Shown here piece after piece: positions 21,906-33,390 of a stretch of 64,000 nucleotides of DNA. The DNA comes from Lantana camara. Lineage: Eukaryota > Streptophyta > Magnoliopsida > Lamiales > Verbenaceae. The first letter of the stretch is position 1. Each line of letters begins with the position of its first letter. The notes beneath the pieces are model-generated. The model worked only from the letters and a program-made list of their open reading frames with translations. It was not told the DNA's origin and ran no database searches. The translations under genes were made by a program, and so were the position numbers. The stretch spans positions 92,912,501 through 92,976,500 of the forward strand of contig CM074858.1 of assembly GCA_037501455.1 (NCBI GenBank). Reading direction: 5' to 3'.

Positions 21906-23365
21906 ATGAATGAGGGCAAAGGATTGTGGGTCCTGCACACGGATGGTTCCTCAACCTCTCAAGGGGGAGGAGCAGGGGTAGCCCTCAGAGACCCTAATGG
22001 GATTGAGTTGGACTTTGCAATCAGGTTGGATTTTCAAGTCACGAATAACGAGGCAGAATATGAAGCCCTTATACAAGGATTAGAAATTGCTTCTCAGAAT
22101 GGAGCTTCTAGAATTACTGCATATGTGGATTCACAGTTAATTACGAGCCAAATTGAAGGAACTTATGAGGCTAGAGAAACCACCATGGTGCAGTACTTAA
22201 GCAAGGCTCGAGATATTATTGGGAAGTTCAAAGAATTTCATCTGCTTCAAGTCCCACGGGCCGAGAACGAGCGCGCTGATGCTCTTTCAAAATTTGCTTC
22301 GGCGTTGGAAGGCACTGCTGAGCGCTCGGTGACGTTCCTTAGAACGGAAAAGCCTCTGATTAAGGAGAATATTGCCAGGCTATGATTGATCCGCTTGAAC
22401 CATGTTGGCTGGATGACATCATCAGGTTCCTTAGAGATGGTATTTATCCCACGGATAAGGTAGAGGCTCGAAAAATAAGAAGCAAAGCCCCTCGATTCTC
22501 TTTGGACTCTGAGGAAAGACTGTTCAAGAAGTCATTTCAAGGACCTCCGTTGAGGTGTTTAAGGCCCTCGCAGGCGAGAGAAACGCTTAAGCTCATTCAC
22601 AGTGGGAGCTACGGAAATCACTCGGGAGGGCGTATTCTGGCTAAGAAGATTCTGAGAAGTGGGTTTTATTGGCCCACGGTTCTGCATGACGCCCTCGAGT
22701 TTTCCAGAAAGTGCCCAAAGTGTCAGTTCCATTCCAATCTCCCTCAATTACCGGCCGCTCAAATGATCCCAATAGATGTTTCCTGGCCCTTTGACCAGTG
22801 GGGAATAGACATTGTGGGCCCCTTGCCCATCGCTGTTGGACAAAAGAAGTTTGTCATTTTGGCTGTCGATTATTTCACCATATGGGCCGAGGCCGAGGCT
22901 GTGGCAAAGATCACCTTCCGGGTTGTGAGGGACTTCATTTGGAAGAACATCATATGTAGATACGACATTCCAAGGGTGCTTATTTCTGATAATGGATCCC
23001 AGTTCTTAGCCGCTGACACATGAGAGTGGTGTTCGGAATTAGGGATTGAACAACGCTTTACCTCCGTAGGCCATCCCCAAGCCAATGGACAAGAAGAAGT
23101 TACCAACAGAGTCATTTTGCAGCACTTGAAGACGATGCTGGAGAGTAAGAAGAGTGAGTGGGCAGAAGAGTTGCAAGGGGCGCTTTGGGCTTATCGCACT
23201 ACTCCACGAGCGGCCACTGGCGAGACACCTTTCGCGCTCGTGTATGGGTCAGAAGCAATGATACCAGCTGAGATTGCAAATGAATCCGCTCGTGTAGCTT
23301 ATTTCAAGCCTCAACTTAACGAGAATAACAGAAGCCTGGAATTGCACTTATGGAATGATATGTAA
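21906..23365 (+). pseudogene. aRNH and integrase copy 4 (unit 4)
   Basis: The aRNH frame 21906-22385 (159 codons) is open. The integrase frame 22382-23023 is open to the shared TGA, and the remaining segment lies at 23117-23365. Variants match unit 2 (ITSQI; TTTATCCC; ATATGGGCC) except that its last part carries GCCACTGGCGAG like unit 5. Confidence 0.85.
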
Positions 23366-23383
23366 ATATCATTCATAAAGTTC

Positions 23384-23862
23384 ATGAATGAGGGCAAAGG
23401 ATTGTGGGTCCTGCACACGGATGGTTCCTCAACCTCTCAAGGGGGAGGAGCAGGGGTAGCCCTCAGAGACCCTAATGGGATTGAGTTGGACTTTGCAATC
23501 AGGTTGGATTTTCAAGTCACGAATAACGAGGCAGAATATGAAGCCCTTATACAAGGATTAGAAATTGCTTCTCAGAATGGAGCTTCTAGAATTACTGCAT
23601 ATGTGGATTCACAGTTAATGCGAGCCAAATTGAAGGAACTTATGAGGCTAGAGAAACCACCATGGTGCAGTACTTAAGCAAGGCTCGAGATATTATTGGG
23701 AAGTTCAAAGAATTTCATCTGCTTCAAGTCCCACGGGCTGAGAACGAGCGCGCTGATGCTCTTTCAAAATTTGCTTCGGCGTTGGAAGGCACTGCTGAGC
23801 ACTCGGTGACGTTCCTTAGAACGGAAAAGCCTCTGATTAAGGAGAATATTGCCAGGCTATGA
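23384..23862 (+). pseudogene. Archaeal-type RNase H copy 5 (unit 5), frameshifted
   Basis: It carries the same one-base deletion as unit 3, so the domain is split into 23384-23677 and 23662-23862. The shared defect shows that units 3 and 5 descend from a common duplicated block. Confidence 0.85.
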
Positions 23863-24791
23863 TTGATCCACTTGAACCATGTTGGCTGGATGACATCATC
23901 AGGTTCTTTAGAGATGGTATTTGTCCCACGGATAAGGTTGAGGCTCGGAAAATAAGAAGCAAAGCCCCTCGATTCTCTTTGGACTCTGAGGAAAAACTGT
24001 TCAAGAAGTCATTTCAAGGACCTCCGTTGAGGTGTTTAAGGCCCTCGCAGGCGAGAGAAACGCTTGAGCTCATTCACAGTGGGAGCTACGGAAATCACTC
24101 GGGAGGGCGTATTCTGGCTAAGAAGATTCTGAGAAGTGGGTTTTATTGGCCCACGGTTCTGCATGACGCCCTCGAGTTTTCCAGAAAGTGCCCAAAGTGT
24201 CAGTTCCATTCCAATCTCCCTCAATTGCCGGCCGCTCAAATGATCCCAATAGATGTTTCCTGGCCCTTTGACCAGTGGGGAATAGACATTGTAGGCCCCT
24301 TGCCCATCGCTGTTGGACAAAAGAAGTTTGTCATTTTGGCTGTCGATTATTTCACCAAGTGGGCCGAAGCCGAGGCTGTGGCAAAGATCACCTTCCGGGT
24401 TGTGAGGGACTTCATTTGGAAGAACATCATATGTAGATACGACATTCCAAGGGTGCTTATTTATAATAATGGATCCCAGTTCATAGCCGCTGACACACGA
24501 GAGTGGTGTTCGGAATTAGGGATTGAACAACGCTTTACCTCCGTAGGCCATCCCCAAGCCAATGGACAAGCAGAAGTTACCAACAAAGTCATTTTGCAGC
24601 ACTTGAAGACGATGCTGAAGAGTAAGAAGAGTGAGTGGGCAGAAGAGTTGCAAGGGGCACTTTGGGCTTATCGCACTACTCCACGAGCGGCCACTGGCGA
24701 GACACCTTTCGCGCTCGTGTATGGGTCAGAATCAATGAGACCAGCTGAGATTGCAAATGAATCCGCTCGTGTAGCTTATTTCGAGCCTTAA
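23859..24791 (+). CDS. Tat-A integrase, longest copy (unit 5)
   Basis: This 310-codon frame contains the zinc-binding part (HSGSYGNHSGG, then KCPKCQFHS), the catalytic blocks WGIDIVGPLP and NNGSQFIAADTR, and GHPQANGQAEVTN. It lacks the TGA of the other copies. One notable change is in the second acidic block: ISDNGSQF of the relatives reads IYNNGSQF here, so the second catalytic aspartate is replaced by asparagine. The frame ends with VAYFEP and a TAA. The C-terminal region continues at 24819-25112 in another frame. It is the only copy connected to the C-terminal domain. Confidence 0.88.
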   Translation: MIDPLEPCWLDDIIRFFRDGICPTDKVEARKIRSKAPRFSLDSEEKLFKKSFQGPPLRCLRPSQARETLELIHSGSYGNHSGGRILAKKILRSGFYWPTVLHDALEFSRKCPKCQFHSNLPQLPAAQMIPIDVSWPFDQWGIDIVGPLPIAVGQKKFVILAVDYFTKWAEAEAVAKITFRVVRDFIWKNIICRYDIPRVLIYNNGSQFIAADTREWCSELGIEQRFTSVGHPQANGQAEVTNKVILQHLKTMLKSKKSEWAEELQGALWAYRTTPRAATGETPFALVYGSESMRPAEIANESARVAYFEP

Positions 24792-24818
24792 CTTAACGAG
24801 AATAACAGAAGCCTGGAA

Positions 24819-25112
24819 TTGGACTTATTGGATGAAAAAAGAAACCAAGCTTGGGCCAAGATACACAAATATAAGGCAAATGTGGCTCAACAGTACAACA
24901 AGCGTGTGAGGGAAAGAGCCTTCCAATTGGGAGATTTGGTCCTGAAGAAAGTCGAAGTATCCAAACATGTGGGGAAGATGGACCCCAACTGGGAAGGTCC
25001 GTTCAAGGTGATACAAATCAGAGCTAACAACACCTACGCTCTGGAAACGCTTCAAGGTGAGCGCTTGCCTCGCCCCTGGAACGCATGTAATCTCCGACGG
25101 TTTTATGTGTAG
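24819..25112 (+). pseudogene. Tat-A integrase C-terminal domain
   Basis: 97 codons contain AFQLGDLVLKKVE, NWEGPFKVIQI and the terminal PRPWNACNLRRFYV, the conserved end of pol in this group. It is out of frame with the catalytic domain upstream (stop at 24789). Tat-B has the same blocks at 41393-41480 and Tat-C at 3115-3300. Confidence 0.87.
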
Positions 25113-25524
25113 AAACTCTTTAAGGTGATGATATAACCACCTCGTTAATGAGCTCTATGTACTCCAAATTACAAGTAAGATATGATACATCCCTCTCAGT
25201 ATCTTTGCATATTACGCTTCTTTATTTTGCATGATCGTATAAGTCCCACATCCCTCGTCTTCACGAGCGTAATATGTCACTTGCATCGAACATGGGTTAC
25301 GCTTGCCAGCTCTCTACTCCACGTGGGGGGACGCCCTCATAAGGATAGACTGGTAACGCTCACAACCAACTTAATAAAATGGAAGAAAAACACAACGAAA
25401 ATCCCAGTAGGCCTTGGTTATTTGTCACAACGCCTTGCGCTCGAAAGCGGGATCATTTGCGAATCAAAGAATGAGGCCAGTACTATCACGCTCGCCCAAC
25501 AGCAACGTCGTTAAAAGGGAAAAT

Positions 25525-25790
25525 TCACAAGTCTTGAACGAAGGCAGTCTCTCAATAAGACCCTCGTGACCACTCAAGACTTAGCAAAATTTCCAAGATT
25601 AAGAAGAAATTTCACAAGTCTGGAATAAGGGCAGTCTCCCAGTAAGACCCTCGTATTTCCTCAAGACTTAGCAAAATTTTCCTAAGTATGAATGCAAAAA
25701 ATTTACACAAGTCTTAAGAGGGGGCAACCTCACAGTAAGACCCTCATGGTTACTCAAGACTTAGTGAAAATTTTCAAGCTTTGCAAGATT
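25525..25790 (+). repeat. Hairpin-forming tandem repeats downstream of Tat-A pol
   Basis: Three diverged units of about 85-90 bp each contain ACAAGTCTT ... CCCTCGT ... CTCAAGACTT. The outer arms pair with each other, as do the inner GGGCAG/CCCTC-type words. They lie between the convergent 3' ends of pol and the antisense gene. Tat-B has a better conserved five-unit version at 40468-40890. Confidence 0.75.
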
Positions 25791-26078
25791 TAACAAAATC
25801 TTCTAAATATCGAAAGCCTATCTGAAATATGCAATTTTTACTAAGCATGTTACACACAATCTTACAACTACAAGGTTTGTTCACAACAAGTGCAAAGTAA
25901 AAGTTCGCAATCAAGAAAAAGGTAAAGACAGTATCATGGAAAGGAGAAATTCTATTCATTAAGGCAATTCGCCTAAGTTACAAGATAAAGGCTTGAAGGC
26001 CCATAAGCATCATTACAAAAGAAGGAAGCGTTAAACTAAGCTAAGAAGAAATGCAAAGAAAAGCTGGAGGGTAGAATT

Positions 26079-29000
26079 TCAAGCCGCCGGAGCAATGTCC
26101 TCATCTAGAACCACCAAAACAGGACCTGCTGGCTCTTGATGAGGGGCTGCGGGAGGCTCAGGATTGTTGTCCCCAGGCGCTTGTTGATCGCCGGGCTCGT
26201 TAGCATTAGGTCCATTGGCAGGAGCAGGGACGTTTTCGCCAACTGGAACAGGGGCATTCTCCTCGACAGGCACTTGAGGCTCATCTTCAGGAGGATCATT
26301 TTGTGCAGTTTGTGGAGCACTACTTACCGGGTGGGCTTCCTCATACTCGTCTTGGAGAAGCTTAACCAAGAAGTCATACTCCATTTCAGCAATGATGTCT
26401 GCGGGGTCATCCTGATCTTCGTCATCCTCCTCGCAGCGCTCATTGAACATGAGCCCCGTGCCCTCAGCCTCCCTCATCACCGGGTTGGTTAGCCCCTTGT
26501 GGATGCCCTGTTCGACGGTTAGGTTGAAGGACTTTTGCGCTTCGTCCAAGCAGTGCAGGGAAGCTGCAAAGTTGAAGGCCTTTGAGTGACAGAACTTGAT
26601 GAGGGCCTCCTTGTTCGCTCGTTCAAGACTTTGAGGCCATTCATGCATCGTCTCATTGAACTTCCTCTCAGCTTCCAGAGCCCTCATTTTCCAGTTCTCA
26701 CGCTCGGCCTCTGCCTTCTTGAAGTCGTCGCCCATGTGGGCCAACTGGCCGCTCAAACTACTTCGAGCGCTCTCCACCGTCACGAAATCCTCCTTCAGCT
26801 TCTTCAGCTCATGCTCCGTCTTTTTGTACAAGTCCTTGAGGGACTCGTACTTGGCTATTTCAGTGTCCAGCTCCTCTTGAATTTGAGCCGGATCGTTAGC
26901 ACGTGCCATCTTCTTGTACTTAGCCTTACGATCGGCATAGACGGAGGCCTGCTTTTGAATGTTCTTAAGCCTGGGGAGCACTTGCTGTGCGGGTTTGAAG
27001 GAAGGGAAGTATTAGCAAGAAGGTGTTAGAGAGATACTCGCCAGGGATAGCAATGTGTAAAAGTGTAAAGACTTACGGAGATCAGGGCGTGAGCTGCGTC
27101 ATAGGCCACCATCTCCATAGGCTCGTTGAACAGATGCCGGTGGTCCGCCGAGAATTGGGCCCTGGCGTAGAGGTCCTCGCTGACGGTTTGGGCGAGCGTA
27201 CTGGGCCTTAGCAGAACTGTCCCACCGTCGGGGGCGCCTGAGAAGTTCCTGTCCCCTCGTCGGGAGAACTCCCATAAGTGCTCCTCCTCTGAAGAGGAAG
27301 TTTCCCCATCACCCTTGGGGCCCTCAACCACTTGTTTCCCTTTACCCTTTATTGCTACAGTGTCGGGCATCCTCTTCCTCTTACGGGAAGGTCTACTGGC
27401 GCTTGGCGGAGTCTCACTTATTGCCAAGGGAGGCCTCACTTGGACAACGTTGTGAGGATCGGACACCCTCGAGTTCGACGGAGGAGGGGGTGGTCGCACC
27501 ATTATTCTGTCATCAGGGTTGGCCGCACGATTTTCTTCTCGGCTACGAGGGGGATGCACGTTCGAAGAGGAGCCCGAACCGCGAGCGTCCCCCCTGCCAC
27601 CACGGCTTCGAGGGTGTTGTTGCTCCCCCTGTTGGGCCTGGTTCCTGGTGGCATGAGCGAAACGAGCGGCGTGCCTAATTCCTCCTGCCATCTCTAAGAT
27701 ATTTGCTCCTACAAGAAAGACAAGTATCAGAGTTAAAAATCCATAAACAAATTATTCGTTATGCAAGTTTGTAAAGAGAAGAATACAGTTAGTATCCCTA
27801 TCTAAAAGTTAGTGCCCTAAGAATCTAACCATCTCTTTCCATGTCACGAGCCGGGGGTTGTCAAGATAATAAGGGTCATTAGAAAGTCCACACAAGAACA
27901 TAAGCTCTGCGTCGTCTATCCAGTCTTTTGCTTCAATAAGGTGACCCTCGTCCCTCAGAGCCTCAGCCAAACTCTTGGCCCAATCCCTTGGAAGGGCAAG
28001 TTCCAGGCGGTTCTTTGAAACCGAACCCCAGTTCGAGGGCACCCCAAAGCCTTCTTCCGCTGGAGCCTTGACAAAGATGAATTTTTCCTTCCAGTTGGGA
28101 CCGTAAGTGCTGGAGGGAGAATTGATTAGCTTCGTGTGAGCTTTCGCTTGAACATAATAGAAGCCCGCCTTAGGAGATGAGCGTGATGAATTAACTACTT
28201 GGAAGAGTGCATTAAAGTTCCACACGAAGGGCTCGTAACCAACGCTTCTCATCAGAATCACGAAGCTTGTTAATAGAGCCAGGCCGTTGGGCACGATTTG
28301 GGAAGGACAGAGGTGCAGGTCATTCAGTAAACGGGCCATTGAGGTCGAAATGGGGAACCTCAAGCCCCCAGAGCTGACAGCATCTACATAAACTGCCATC
28401 TCACCAGGGGGCGGATGATTGGCACGCTCATGCTTAGCGGGGATTCTCCAAGTGAAGCGCTCATCCCAGAAGATGGGTGCCAGCATTGTTTTCACCTCAC
28501 CGAGAGTGACTATGCTAGGAGTTTCATCTGGGGTGCGCTCGGTAGCTTGGTAGCCTGAGTCTCCACCCTCCTTGGATCCTTTGGACTTTTTGGTTTTTCT
28601 GGGCTTTTGGGGTTTCTTGCCCTTTCCTTTGTCACGGGCTCTTTCAGAAGGCCTCGCTATTTTCTCGGCATCCGGCACCGGTGCCGCCATCGCCACTGTC
28701 ACGGTATGGCGATGAGGGTGAGTAGCACTCGCAGTTATGGGAAGAGTTCCCCCCTGTCTCTCTGCCTCCATTACCAAGTTCATCTCTTCGAAAAGAGGCT
28801 CAGCCCCTTCTGGGTCCCTTACATCTATGACTGTCATGGCCCCTTCCAACCCTTCATCCCTGGAAGAATCCGAAGGAGATGAATTTTGGGTAGCCATCTC
28901 CCCGACTTCACGGGCAAATTCTTCAACATGTTGATCGGCCATGGTAATGGAGAGATTGGGGAAAGTTATAGAAAATCTGGAAGATGGGATTTTTCTATAA

Positions 29001-29239
29001 AGAACAAGGATTCTTGGAGAAATCAAGCTTGGGAAGTTACTCAATCCTAATTATGATCCTAAAGTTAATGAAGTTAGAAAGTTTCACCGAATGTTACCTT
29101 AAGATTTCTGGGAAAAACTTGAAGGAAGGAAGGAAGGAGTGCTCTGGAACTGGTATGCAAAGAGTTTTTCTGCAAAGGAATGCTCAGAAGATAAGTTCGC
29201 GTAAAAGATGGAGTGGTTTCAGAATCCCTTATTTATAGG
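26079..29239 (-). CDS. Antisense three-exon gene of Tat-A, function unknown
   Basis: On the minus strand, a TATA box (CTATAAATAA, 29229-29239) precedes an ATG at 28942 (MADQHVEEFAREVGEM). Proposed exons are 28942-27830, 27708-27077 and 26984-26079. Intron borders are GTTAGA...TTTCTTGTAG and GTAAGT...CGCACAG, and Tat-B keeps the same borders. Exon 1 encodes an acidic N-terminus, a basic KGKGKKPQKPRK tract and a globular part (LGEVKTMLAPIFWDERFTWR). Exon 2 is Arg/Gly-rich (RFAHATRNQAQQGEQQ) with a serine-acidic stretch (SSSEEEHLWEF). Exon 3 is a long coiled coil followed by a Pro/acidic tail. Tat-group elements such as Grande are known to carry an antisense gene; its role is unknown. By comparison with Tat-B, exon 1 lacks one base near 27850, so splicing would be out of frame in this copy. 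Confidence 0.7.
29229..29239 (-). promoter_or_regulatory. TATA box of the Tat-A antisense gene
   Basis: The minus strand reads CCCTATAAATAAGGGATTC. The same string occurs in Tat-B at 36929-36947, and in both copies the ATG lies about 290 bp further on. It sits about 330 bp from the 3' LTR, pointing away from it. Confidence 0.75.
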
Positions 29240-29555
29240 GATGGGAGTTGGTGCTTTTCGGGCAAGAAATTCAAAATGGTAATCATTTCCCGCCTGGGAA
29301 ACCGTTCACTTTATGGAAACGTCACGCACCTCCCAAGCCTCACGCGCATCAGCATTTAATGCTTATACGCTCCAAATGGTCAGAAGAAAGGACAGCATTT
29401 AATGCTTGGACGTAACGAGCAGTCAGGCGAAAAGATCGCATTAATGGCGCAATCAGAAGGAAAATTGCCCAACACGCCAAAAATCCTTACAAGCGTGACG
29501 ATCGGAGGGTCGTACATCATAAATTCTACAACCCTTATTACAAAGGACTACATAA

Positions 29556-29568
29556 TTGGGGGGCAAAA
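29556..29568 (+). other. Polypurine tract of Tat-A
   Basis: TTGGGGGGCAAAA directly precedes the 3' LTR. Tat-B has the identical tract (complement at 36593-36605). It would prime plus-strand synthesis. Confidence 0.85.
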
Positions 29569-30407
29569 TGATGGGGTCAAAACACGCTCATCCCCCTTTT
29601 CGGCACGTGGCACCTTAGGATGATGACACTTGCCACTCTAAGATTGCATCAGATATATACAAGCGCTCAAACCTTCGAGCGCTGACATCCCGCAAGGACA
29701 CACGTCAGCTCTATTATGGATACACGTACGTCAACAATATTGCTCTTACCGCTCTTCCACAAACGTCGTTAGTACTGCATGACTAGTACCTCAATCAATC
29801 TAAGCGAGCCTTCTTCGAGCGTTACATGCCCTCGTAGAGGCTTCCGCTTCAGCTTATTACAACAAGCCCTAGCCCTCATCCCCTAGCGGATATCTTGGCC
29901 TCCAAGGCTTCTGGTTGTCAAGAGAGCTCTCTTAAGCCCTCGTCACCAACCTCCCAAACGGCTCTCTGACACACCGTACATGCCCGCGCACCTGCCACTG
30001 TTGCCAACACTAAGTCTCAGCAGCTTTTGCAGAAGATTCCTCCTAGGTTTCTCTCTCACAGCGCCACGTGTTAGGGCAACATTCGGCCAGGACCACATGA
30101 GGCAAATGACCAAAGGGGCCCTGACCTTCAACTATAAATAAACGAAGTCATCTCCTTCACTGTAAGCGATCCTCATTACTGCAACTCCTACTTAGCTTAA
30201 ATTTCCTCTTTCAGATCATCATCTGACTTGAGCGTCGGAGAGCCAAACTGGGTATCACCCCCGGTTCCCCCAGCTTGGCCTTCTGACTTTTCAGTGTGTT
30301 TGTCCTAGCAGGTAGAACCTCATCTTCTCCGGTGAAATTCCGGCGTTTCTCCACTCAAACAAATTCTAAAGTGATCGGATCCCAATCCCCATATTCGGAA
30401 CCCATCA
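29569..30407 (+). repeat. 3' LTR of Tat-A
   Basis: 839 bp, TGATGGGG...AACCCATCA, followed by the target duplication ACTAT (30408-30412). It is nearly identical to the 5' LTR. Confidence 0.95.
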
Positions 30408-30412
30408 ACTAT

Positions 30413-33390
30413 ATAAATAAAAAAGTAGTAGTTTGGAACTAACACTCCTCCAATGCACGAACACTTTTAAAATATTATTATATCGTGACATGTCGTGTTT
30501 GTATCGGATACCGTGTGAGATATCCCTACCTGTTAAGCTTAGAAATTAATTTGCATCATATCGTATTTGTATTCATGCATAATAAACACCATCTCATAAA
30601 CAAAAAAAATATAAAGTATATTGCAAAATTAGCATTAAAAAATAAATGATAATTTGTATTCATCTTTTATTTGACTTTATGTGCTTAGTTTGATTTGTAA
30701 AATTCGTCCATCTTTTCTTTAGACTAAATGAGTCTTATTTCTAATTTTTAAGTTATCCTAATTTATTTAAATAAGTATTTTGTCCCTACCAAGTTAAAAA
30801 ATTACAATATCGCTCAAATTGTCTCGACTCTGACTTAAAATTCATTTATATAAAGTAAGATTACGGATGTAGATTCAAGTCTCCAACTGTTATTCCTCCA
30901 ATTCGGTCTCATCCCAAAACTACAAGTCGAGGATTAGAGGCCTTTAGAGCTCAGAAAGGGTTGCCTTATGGGTAGGTATTGAAATCTTCTTTTTCGATGT
31001 CTCATCTTAAAAGTAGATAAAAATGGAAAGAAAAAATTTAGAAATGCATATAAAGTTGGGTCCAGATAATACCAAAGTTGAAAGTAAGAAGGTGTTTCAA
31101 ATAACGTCTCTTGAGCTCGTCTTTTGAAACTCAGACTAAGATAATACTTCGCACAATACTTGCTTTGACTCACTCCATACGCTTTTTAGTAAAAGTAACT
31201 TCTGAAAATGATTGAGAAAACCTATTTACAGGGAATGAAAAAAATAAAACGTTTTCATAATTATTGTTTGGCGAGTTGATCTGCGTGTGAATAGCGCCTC
31301 TATAAGTCGAAAGACTATCAGCCACGTTACCCCTACCTGATGATTTTGGGGGGCTTATGTTGTGGCATGATGTGGCGAAGATACCTAACACGATGTGGAA
31401 TATTGACACAAGGTATGATGATTTTGGGGGGCTTATGTTGTGGCATGATGTGGCGAAGATACCTAACGCGACGTGGAATATTGACATAAGGTACGATGCA
31501 TCAGGCTGAGAAGACTTTCTTTCAAATAAATTATTGAGTCATTAAGCTGGTCGATTCAACAGCTTCACCAGCCACCAAATTCTGACATGATCGAATACTA
31601 TAACATTACTTATAATATAACAAATATTTTTTCATATTAGCAAATTGTATTGACAAAATATTGGTCATATTATCAATTAATTAATTATAATAAAAAAAAT
31701 TAGTAATAGTAATGTATACTAATTATCTCTCTCTCCCCCTCCCCCTATGGCGGCAACATCCCCACATCATTTTTTCTCGACCAAATCTCGCTTCTTTTAA
31801 CTGTCTTTGTTTTCGATCCTCTCGACCAAATCTTGTTCTCAACTATTTTTCAATAATTCACTCAATATTAATGTCACCAACACTACATTTGACTATGTTC
31901 ATAATCTATTACAATTAATTATTCTTAAACATGAACATTTCTACATTTAGAAAGATAGTATATATCGCTTGATAATAGAAATTTTGTTCTTTAAGATTTA
32001 TATTCATTCGCTCTAATACAATTTTATTAAAATTATATTGAAATTGTATAATTTTAATATTATAGGGTATAAAGCATTGGGTTGTGTGCATCATCTATTA
32101 TTTTTTACCCCCAAATCCACCTACATAGAAGAAAAAAAATATTAATTTTTACATATGAAGTATGATAATTATATTTTGAAGTATTAATATACAAAACAAA
32201 AGTATGGAATTATGTATGTGAGGTATTATGTGTGCGTGTGTGTGGTTTTTTTTTTTTCTTTTTTTCCCTTTTTCTATGAAAGGTAATTGAGTATTTTTAC
32301 ACAAAATGAGGTGCAAAAAAAAAATTAAAGTTTGAAATTAGGGAGTTAGAACTAAAATTTTTAGCATTGAAGAGTAAATTAAAATTTCTTCCAGTAATAG
32401 GTACTTAAAAATTATTGTCCCAATATATTATTATATACTCATATATGAGATTTTTATAAAATGATAGATAATTTAGCAATATTCAATTATAAACACTTTA
32501 GCAATATTCATTGTCCTTCCTTAATCATCACCATTGACGTTTTCCTGCCTCATTTATCGCAATCCTCTCAGATCAACATCTGCCCAAAGTATTACTTTTC
32601 CTGCACATGTGAGATAGCATTTAAGTATCGCCACTTTATATTTCCTCATTTGGTTGAATTATTTCAACTCATATGAAGTCTAATGTAACTCTTACTTGTG
32701 GTATGAAAATGTATGTCAATATTTGCCACTTATTTTTAACTTTTAGTATTCGAAAAGAGAATCTTGTATCCAACCCTTTCTTTTAAATGGTTAGACTTAA
32801 TAGATAGACATGTAGATTTTAGTTCCTTCCAATTTCTTTTTCTTAATAATTTCCCCGACTTTTAATAACATATTTAATATTTTGGTTCTGACACTACTAT
32901 CTCTGCTTTTAAGGTACTCTATCTACTCTCTCCAATTAGATCGAGTTATAATGATATTGTATTTCAACCACTGATAAGTAAGTTCAACTCTCTTCAAGTT
33001 GGCGACATACTCTGAAATCTGTTGTTAAAACTTCTTGACAAGTCGTGTTAATTAATTCATTTTCAATATGTAATGATGTATGTAGCTTAATATATAATAT
33101 AGGATGACACATAATCATATAATATGTTTTATGTATGTCATAAATGCAAACAAACCTGTGTTGAAACACATTTGCTTAATTTGTTGACTTTGTTGAATAT
33201 TCCCATATAAATAACTTCTAACTTTCTAAGATTATCTGTAGTTGCTCTGTATCATTGGCCCTGAAAGTGAAGCAATTTCGGTGCTCATTTTTCTTGTGTA
33301 GCTCTACCTCTTTACTCTCAGGCTAAAAATTTATTTTTCCCGGGAATACATCTTTTATGCTCTTCTTACATATAATTTCTTCATTTGAAT
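30413..33390. other. Intergenic AT-rich DNA without recognisable genes
   Basis: No convincing coding region, RNA gene or transposon terminus was found. Short ORFs (30934-31487 minus, 31712-31918 plus, 32461-32676 plus) show no recognisable domain. The only clear structure is the 78-bp duplication at 31338-31493. 30455-30510 resembles 47265-47320 (CGTGTTTGTATCGG and related words), perhaps a shared old repeat. Confidence 0.6.
31338..31493. repeat. 78-bp tandem duplication
   Basis: Two units (31338-31415 and 31416-31493), starting TGATGATTTTGGGGGGCTTA, differ at only a few positions (ACACGATG versus ACGCGACG). Confidence 0.9.

Larger units (their letters stand above)
17479..24829 (+). repeat. 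Five-unit tandem array of the aRNH-integrase module (1477-1478 bp period)
   Basis: Units start at the same GAGGGCAAAGG site at 17479, 18957, 20435, 21912 and 23390. Each unit starts exactly at the first residues of the archaeal-type RNase H and ends inside the integrase, at the codons after NENNRSLEL. Units 1-4 end with a 38-bp filler. Unit 5 lacks it and runs on into the normal integrase 3' end. Units 2 and 4 share one set of variants, and units 3 and 5 another. All units share the stop between aRNH and integrase; units 1-4 share a TGA in the integrase where unit 5 has CGA. Confidence 0.95.
12107..30407 (+). mobile_element. Complete Ty3/gypsy Tat-type retrotransposon Tat-A (18.3 kb)
   Basis: Two LTRs (12107-12946 and 29569-30407) enclose a primer-binding site, gag, protease, RT, RNase H, archaeal-type RNase H, integrase, hairpin repeats, an antisense gene and a polypurine tract. 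The insertion is flanked by the direct repeat ACTAT (12102-12106 and 30408-30412). The LTRs show roughly twenty differences over ~840 bp by eye. The length is unusual because the aRNH-integrase segment is tandemly repeated about five times, adding about 5.9 kb. Stops and frameshifts in gag and pol make it defective. Confidence 0.95.

Noticed and set aside
17479..24829. Pure assembly artefact
   Set aside because: Units differ at many diagnostic positions and form an A-B pattern, and the junctions have a specific filler. This looks like real duplication, though copy number still needs long reads.
25182..25514. Protein gene downstream of integrase in Tat-A
   Set aside because: The 110-codon ORF has no counterpart in Tat-B or Tat-C and no known motif.
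30413..33390. Host gene exons
   Set aside because: No ORF longer than about 100 codons and no recognisable domain or consistent splice structure; composition is AT-rich intergenic.
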